Below, in pieces: positions 52,836-55,871 of a DNA stretch of 55,871 nucleotides; positions within the stretch are counted from its first letter, which is position 1; each line of letters opens with the position of its first letter. A program made the translations under genes and the position numbers. Location: contig CAYGUK010000011.1 of assembly GCA_964352985.1 (NCBI GenBank), positions 1-55,871 on the forward strand, in the 5' to 3' direction. This stretch comes from CAYGUK01 sp964352985. Its GTDB lineage: Bacteria > Pseudomonadota > Gammaproteobacteria > JAHCLG01. A model generated the notes under the pieces. The model saw only the letters and a list, made by a program, of their open reading frames with translations. It searched no databases and had not been told where the DNA came from.

Positions 52836-54227
52836 TTATTGTGATTGTTCACTAATACCAATCGCTTCTGCGACGTGATTTAGTGCCATTAAATGTGGGC
52901 CTTGTAGTGGATAAGCATCATTTTGATTGAGTTCGACTAACCAAAAATTCGCTACATTTAAGAAGTCGACTCTTTCTTTACGAGGTAAAGGTCTTGCGTC
53001 TGGCAAATGTACTTTTACTGGATTATAGTGCATGCCATTTATTCTAAATTCAAAATGGCAATGGGGGCCGGTAGCTAACCCAGTTGCACCAACAAAACCA
53101 ATCGTTTGACCTTCCTGTACATGAGATCCCACATGTTCTCCACGCTTAAATCTCGACATGTGGGCATATAGCGTTGTATAGCCATGTCCATGATCAACAA
53201 TAATAGCATTACCGTATCCACCACGACGGCCACGAAAAATGATTCTACCATCAGCCACGGCATGTATTGGTGTACCTCTTGGTGCAGCAAGGTCCACCCC
53301 AAGATGGGGTCGGTAAATATGAAGAATGGGATGGAAACGGCCATGTAATGAAAATGGTGAACTAATTCTAGTAAAATGTAAGGGAAAACGTAGAAAGGGT
53401 TCACGTAAACTAAGGCCAATTGATGATAGGTATTCAATTTTCCCTTGGTTGTTAACATAGCGAATGGCGCTTAAGTTACCTTTATGAGTGTGGAATTTAA
53501 TTGCAATGATCTCGCCAATTCGGATTAATTTATTATTGAGAAAATATTCGCTATAGATGATATTGAATGTATCACCTTCTCGTAAATCACGCTTAAAGTT
53601 TAATTTCCAAGTAAATATTTTACCCATTTGCAACATGATTTCGTTAGGTATTTCATTTTTAGTAATGGTCGTAATGATTGAATTTTCAATAATACCTTTA
53701 AGGTGAACATAACGAACTTGTAATGGTGTTTGATGAACTTTTGCTTTAAATTTACCATTTGAAGAAGAAATAATTAATGTTTTTGTTAATGTAACAGGTG
53801 TTGTGAGTTGTAATAACTTTCCATTAGTTGTGATTTCTAAATTCAATTCTTGTTTTGGTACTAAATTGAGTAAAATTTTTGTTGCGTCGGGTAAAGATAA
53901 GATGGCTGATAATTGTTTTTCATTTAAACCTAAATCTTGAAAGATGCTTGAAATAGTTTGTCCAGGACGGATTGTAATAGAGTGCCATTTTTCTTGAGGA
54001 ATATTAATCGACTCTGCATTGAGAGGGGGAGCGCTAAGTTTCACAGGATTTATAATTGGCAAATTTTTATTGAGAGCAGGATTCGTGACCAAAGTGAATG
54101 TTTTGTTAGTAGATTTATGACTTGATTTATACCAGGTTACTAAAATTAAAAGTGCTAATATCGCAAGAACAATTATTAGCAAATAATTTTGTGCAAAGAA
54201 ACGATTGCCTTTATATTTATCCGTCAT
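52836..54227 (-). CDS. M23 family metallopeptidase, MepM-like
   Basis: Murein DD-endopeptidase candidate anchored by an N-terminal membrane helix at about residues 14-33. A LysM-like OapA domain follows (WHSITIRPGQTISSIFQDLGL), then a Csd3-type second domain, and the LytM domain with zinc ligands in HLGVDLAAPRGTP and HCHFEFRI. The frame could start at a TTG at 54263, but the ATG at 54227 (463 residues) has a better upstream GGA. It is divergent from tyrS, the same neighbourhood found in many gammaproteobacteria. Confidence 0.9.
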   Translation of the reverse strand: MTDKYKGNRFFAQNYLLIIVLAILALLILVTWYKSSHKSTNKTFTLVTNPALNKNLPIINPVKLSAPPLNAESINIPQEKWHSITIRPGQTISSIFQDLGLNEKQLSAILSLPDATKILLNLVPKQELNLEITTNGKLLQLTTPVTLTKTLIISSSNGKFKAKVHQTPLQVRYVHLKGIIENSIITTITKNEIPNEIMLQMGKIFTWKLNFKRDLREGDTFNIIYSEYFLNNKLIRIGEIIAIKFHTHKGNLSAIRYVNNQGKIEYLSSIGLSLREPFLRFPLHFTRISSPFSLHGRFHPILHIYRPHLGVDLAAPRGTPIHAVADGRIIFRGRRGGYGNAIIVDHGHGYTTLYAHMSRFKRGEHVGSHVQEGQTIGFVGATGLATGPHCHFEFRINGMHYNPVKVHLPDARPLPRKERVDFLNVANFWLVELNQNDAYPLQGPHLMALNHVAEAIGISEQSQ

Positions 54228-54323
54228 ATACAGTATCCGTAAATTATTAATGTTTTGGTGCAAAAGACGTACTTTAACTGGACATTAATCGATGGTCAAC
54301 TTAGTTTTTAGTGGAGTATTGCA

Positions 54324-55529
54324 ATGGCAAGTTTAGAAGAATCATTACAAATTTTAGAGCGTGGTACCGAAGAGATATTATTGCGGGATGAATTGGTCGA
54401 AAAGTTAAAGGAAGGTAAACCCCTTCGAGTTAAGGCGGGATTCGATCCTACTGCACCTGACTTGCATATTGGCCATACAGTTCTCATTAATAAAATGCGA
54501 CATTTTCAAGATCTTGGGCATGAGGTTATATTCTTGATAGGTGATTTTACCGGTATGATTGGCGATCCTAGCGGTAAAAGTACAACAAGACCACCCTTAA
54601 CACGCGAAGATGTTGCGCGTAATGCCAAGACATACGAAAAACAAATTTATAAAATTTTGGAACCCGATAAAACGAAAATTATGTTTAACTCTATGTGGAT
54701 GGATAAGCTTTCTCCAACAGATCTAATTCAACTCTCAGCTAAGTACACTGTCGCAAGAATGCTTGAAAGAGATGATTTTGATAAACGTTACAAAGGTGGG
54801 CAAGCTATCGCAATTCATGAATTTTTGTATCCGCTTCTGCAGGGGTACGATTCAGTTGCTTTAAAGGCTGATGTTGAATTGGGTGGAACGGATCAAAAAT
54901 TTAATCTTTTAGTTGGACGAGATTTACAAAAACATTATCAACAACGCCAGCAAACAGTATTGACAGTGCCATTACTTGAGGGGTTGGATGGTGTAAAAAA
55001 AATGTCTAAGTCACTGGATAACTACATAGGGATTGATGAACCACCACATGAAATGTTCGGCAAAATTATGTCTATCTCAGATGACTTGATGTGGCGTTAT
55101 TTTAACTTGATTAGTTTACGAAGTCGGCAAGACATAGATGACTTGAAAAATGAAGTTGTCCAAGGTCGAAATCCACGAGATATTAAATTTATGCTAGCAC
55201 ATGAATTGGTTGCTCGATTCCATGACATAGATTCAGCCCATAAAGCGCAATCAGATTTTGTTTCTCGCTTTCAACAAGGCGCGATACCAGAGAAGATAGA
55301 AATTCATACATTACAATTAAATCCTGAGGGGCTTCCATTGGCTAATGTTCTCAAATCTATTGGACTTGTTAGTAGCACGTCGGAAGGTCTAAGAATGATT
55401 AAACAAGGAGCAGTAAAAATTGATGGCGAAAAAATTTCTGATCCACAAAAACGTATTTATTCTCATCAAGAACATGTCTGTCAGGTCGGTAAAAGACGGT
55501 TTGCGAGAATTAAAACCATTTCAAAATAA
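54324..55529 (+). CDS. tyrS: Tyrosyl-tRNA synthetase
   Basis: Class I synthetase that charges tRNA-Tyr. HIGH is at residues 48-51 and KMSKS at about 229-233 (GVKKMSKSLDN). The C-terminal S4-like RNA-binding domain includes EGLRMIKQGAVKIDGEKI. The 401 residues match the long-branch bacterial TyrZ-like form. Its start follows AGTGGAG. A weak hairpin and the strong rRNA promoter follow. Confidence 0.96.
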   Translation: MASLEESLQILERGTEEILLRDELVEKLKEGKPLRVKAGFDPTAPDLHIGHTVLINKMRHFQDLGHEVIFLIGDFTGMIGDPSGKSTTRPPLTREDVARNAKTYEKQIYKILEPDKTKIMFNSMWMDKLSPTDLIQLSAKYTVARMLERDDFDKRYKGGQAIAIHEFLYPLLQGYDSVALKADVELGGTDQKFNLLVGRDLQKHYQQRQQTVLTVPLLEGLDGVKKMSKSLDNYIGIDEPPHEMFGKIMSISDDLMWRYFNLISLRSRQDIDDLKNEVVQGRNPRDIKFMLAHELVARFHDIDSAHKAQSDFVSRFQQGAIPEKIEIHTLQLNPEGLPLANVLKSIGLVSSTSEGLRMIKQGAVKIDGEKISDPQKRIYSHQEHVCQVGKRRFARIKTISK

Positions 55530-55536
55530 TCACTAG

Positions 55537-55570
55537 AGCCTATAATTTCCAGGGTTTTTATAGGCTTTCC
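55537..55570 (+). terminator. Weak terminator after tyrS
   Basis: AGCCTATAA (55537-55545) pairs with TTATAGGCT (55558-55566) across a 12-base loop. Only a short T tract follows, so termination may be partial. It separates tyrS from the rRNA promoter. Confidence 0.5.
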
Positions 55571-55577
55571 TCATCTC

Positions 55578-55638
55578 AAAAAAAAAAATAAAAAAAGTTT
55601 AAAAAAAGCGTTGACATTATCCAAGTTATCGCTAGAAT
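55578..55638 (+). promoter_or_regulatory. Ribosomal RNA operon promoter with UP-like element
   Basis: TTGACA (55611-55616) and TAGAAT (55633-55638) are 16 bases apart, close to consensus for sigma-70. The 30 bases before them are nearly all A or T (runs of A), as in an UP element. Transcription would start near 55646, about 170 bases before mature 16S. Confidence 0.85.
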
Positions 55639-55669
55639 ATGCCGTCCTTGTGTAGCACTTTGTGTGACA

Positions 55670-55681
55670 CGCTCTTTAAAA
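55670..55681 (+). promoter_or_regulatory. boxA-like antitermination site in rRNA leader
   Basis: CGCTCTTTAAAA in the leader resembles the boxA sequence TGCTCTTTAACA of E. coli rrn operons, where Nus factors load to prevent early termination. Its place between promoter and 16S fits. Confidence 0.65.
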
Positions 55682-55818
55682 AAGTATTTAAGCCAAGCAA
55701 TCTGTGTGGGTACTGTTAGTGAAAATTTCGTAACAGAACACATTACTTCAGACTTTTTAGTCTGATTAGTAAACCCAATTTACTGAGATACTTTTAGTAT
55801 CTTTCAGTAGTCAAATTT

Positions 55819-55871
55819 TATTTGAAGAGTTTGATCCTGGCTCAGATTGAACGCTGGCGGCATGCTTAACA
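55819..55871 (+). rRNA. rrs: 16S ribosomal RNA, 5' end (runs off the window)
   Basis: The sequence TTGAAGAGTTTGATCCTGGC followed by TCAGATTGAACGCTGGCGGC is the universal start of bacterial 16S rRNA. Alignment to E. coli numbering puts base 1 at about 55819. Only 53 bases are present, too few for placing the organism. Confidence 0.95.

Noticed and set aside
1..55871. Insertion sequences, prophage genes, CRISPR arrays or tRNA genes
   Set aside because: No transposase or phage-like protein, no regularly spaced repeat-spacer array and no cloverleaf-like sequence was seen in any gap I read.

Overview
The window is chromosomal DNA from an AT-rich gammaproteobacterium. Gene order (penicillin-binding protein 1A divergent from pilMNOPQ, then aroK, aroB and damX; tyrS next to a 16S rRNA gene) and the proteins themselves fit that class. 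The low GC content, PilR/TcpQ/PilO2-like type IVb pilus genes, a LuxR-type regulator, large orphan proteins with acidic or Ser/Thr-rich tails and several decaying reading frames suggest a host-associated member of the Legionellales or a relative. That placement is inference; no ribosomal sequence beyond the first 53 bases of 16S is present.

Layout. 1-10.5 kb: mrcA (interrupted by an in-frame amber codon), the type IVa pilus alignment operon pilMNOPQ with its terminator, then aroK-aroB-damX. 10.5-12.4 kb: an orphan gene whose frame seems to continue past a one-base frameshift. 12.4-17 kb: six genes resembling a type IVb pilus assembly set (GspF-like, prepilin, TcpQ-like, secretin N-domains only, PilO2-like, PilP-like), with no assembly ATPase and no complete secretin. 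17.3-18.8 kb: an effector-like orphan. 18.8-24.4 kb: YfcG-type GST, hemE, an overlapping HlyD/DUF4956/SixA operon, a histone-H1-like basic protein and an esterase. 24.5-31.9 kb: small secreted proteins (one with SRSIP repeats, one with twin CX3CX3C), an M20 peptidase, thioredoxin-fold proteins, an esterase, an EamA exporter and a free-standing SecD-head-like periplasmic protein. 32-35.2 kb: hutU-hutH. 35.5-40.5 kb: a 1663-residue RTX-type serralysin-like metalloprotease. 40.5-44.7 kb: a broken small gene, a secreted protein, a DUF2975/HTH pair, comF, bioY-bioC. 44.7-48.9 kb: a LuxR-type regulator flanked by four copies of a small-RNA-like module, then an OmpR/EnvZ-type two-component pair. 48.9-55.9 kb: thiE, thiD, hemJ, erpA, pilU, an M23 endopeptidase, tyrS and the start of an rRNA operon.

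The genes combine into a few themes: type IV pilus assembly and retraction (pilMNOPQ, pilU, plus the second reduced cluster), envelope and division (mrcA, damX, M23 peptidase), cofactor supply (hemE, hemJ, thiD, thiE, bioY, bioC, erpA) and histidine breakdown (hutUH).

The most unusual element is the set of four plus-strand modules at 44.8, 46.3, 46.5 and 46.65 kb. Each carries the invariant 12-mer CTGTGCTGTCTG directly before a Rho-independent terminator. The terminator stems differ between copies but stay paired, as expected of a family of sibling small RNAs placed around a LuxR-type gene and upstream of a two-component system. I know of no description of this family, but I could not search.
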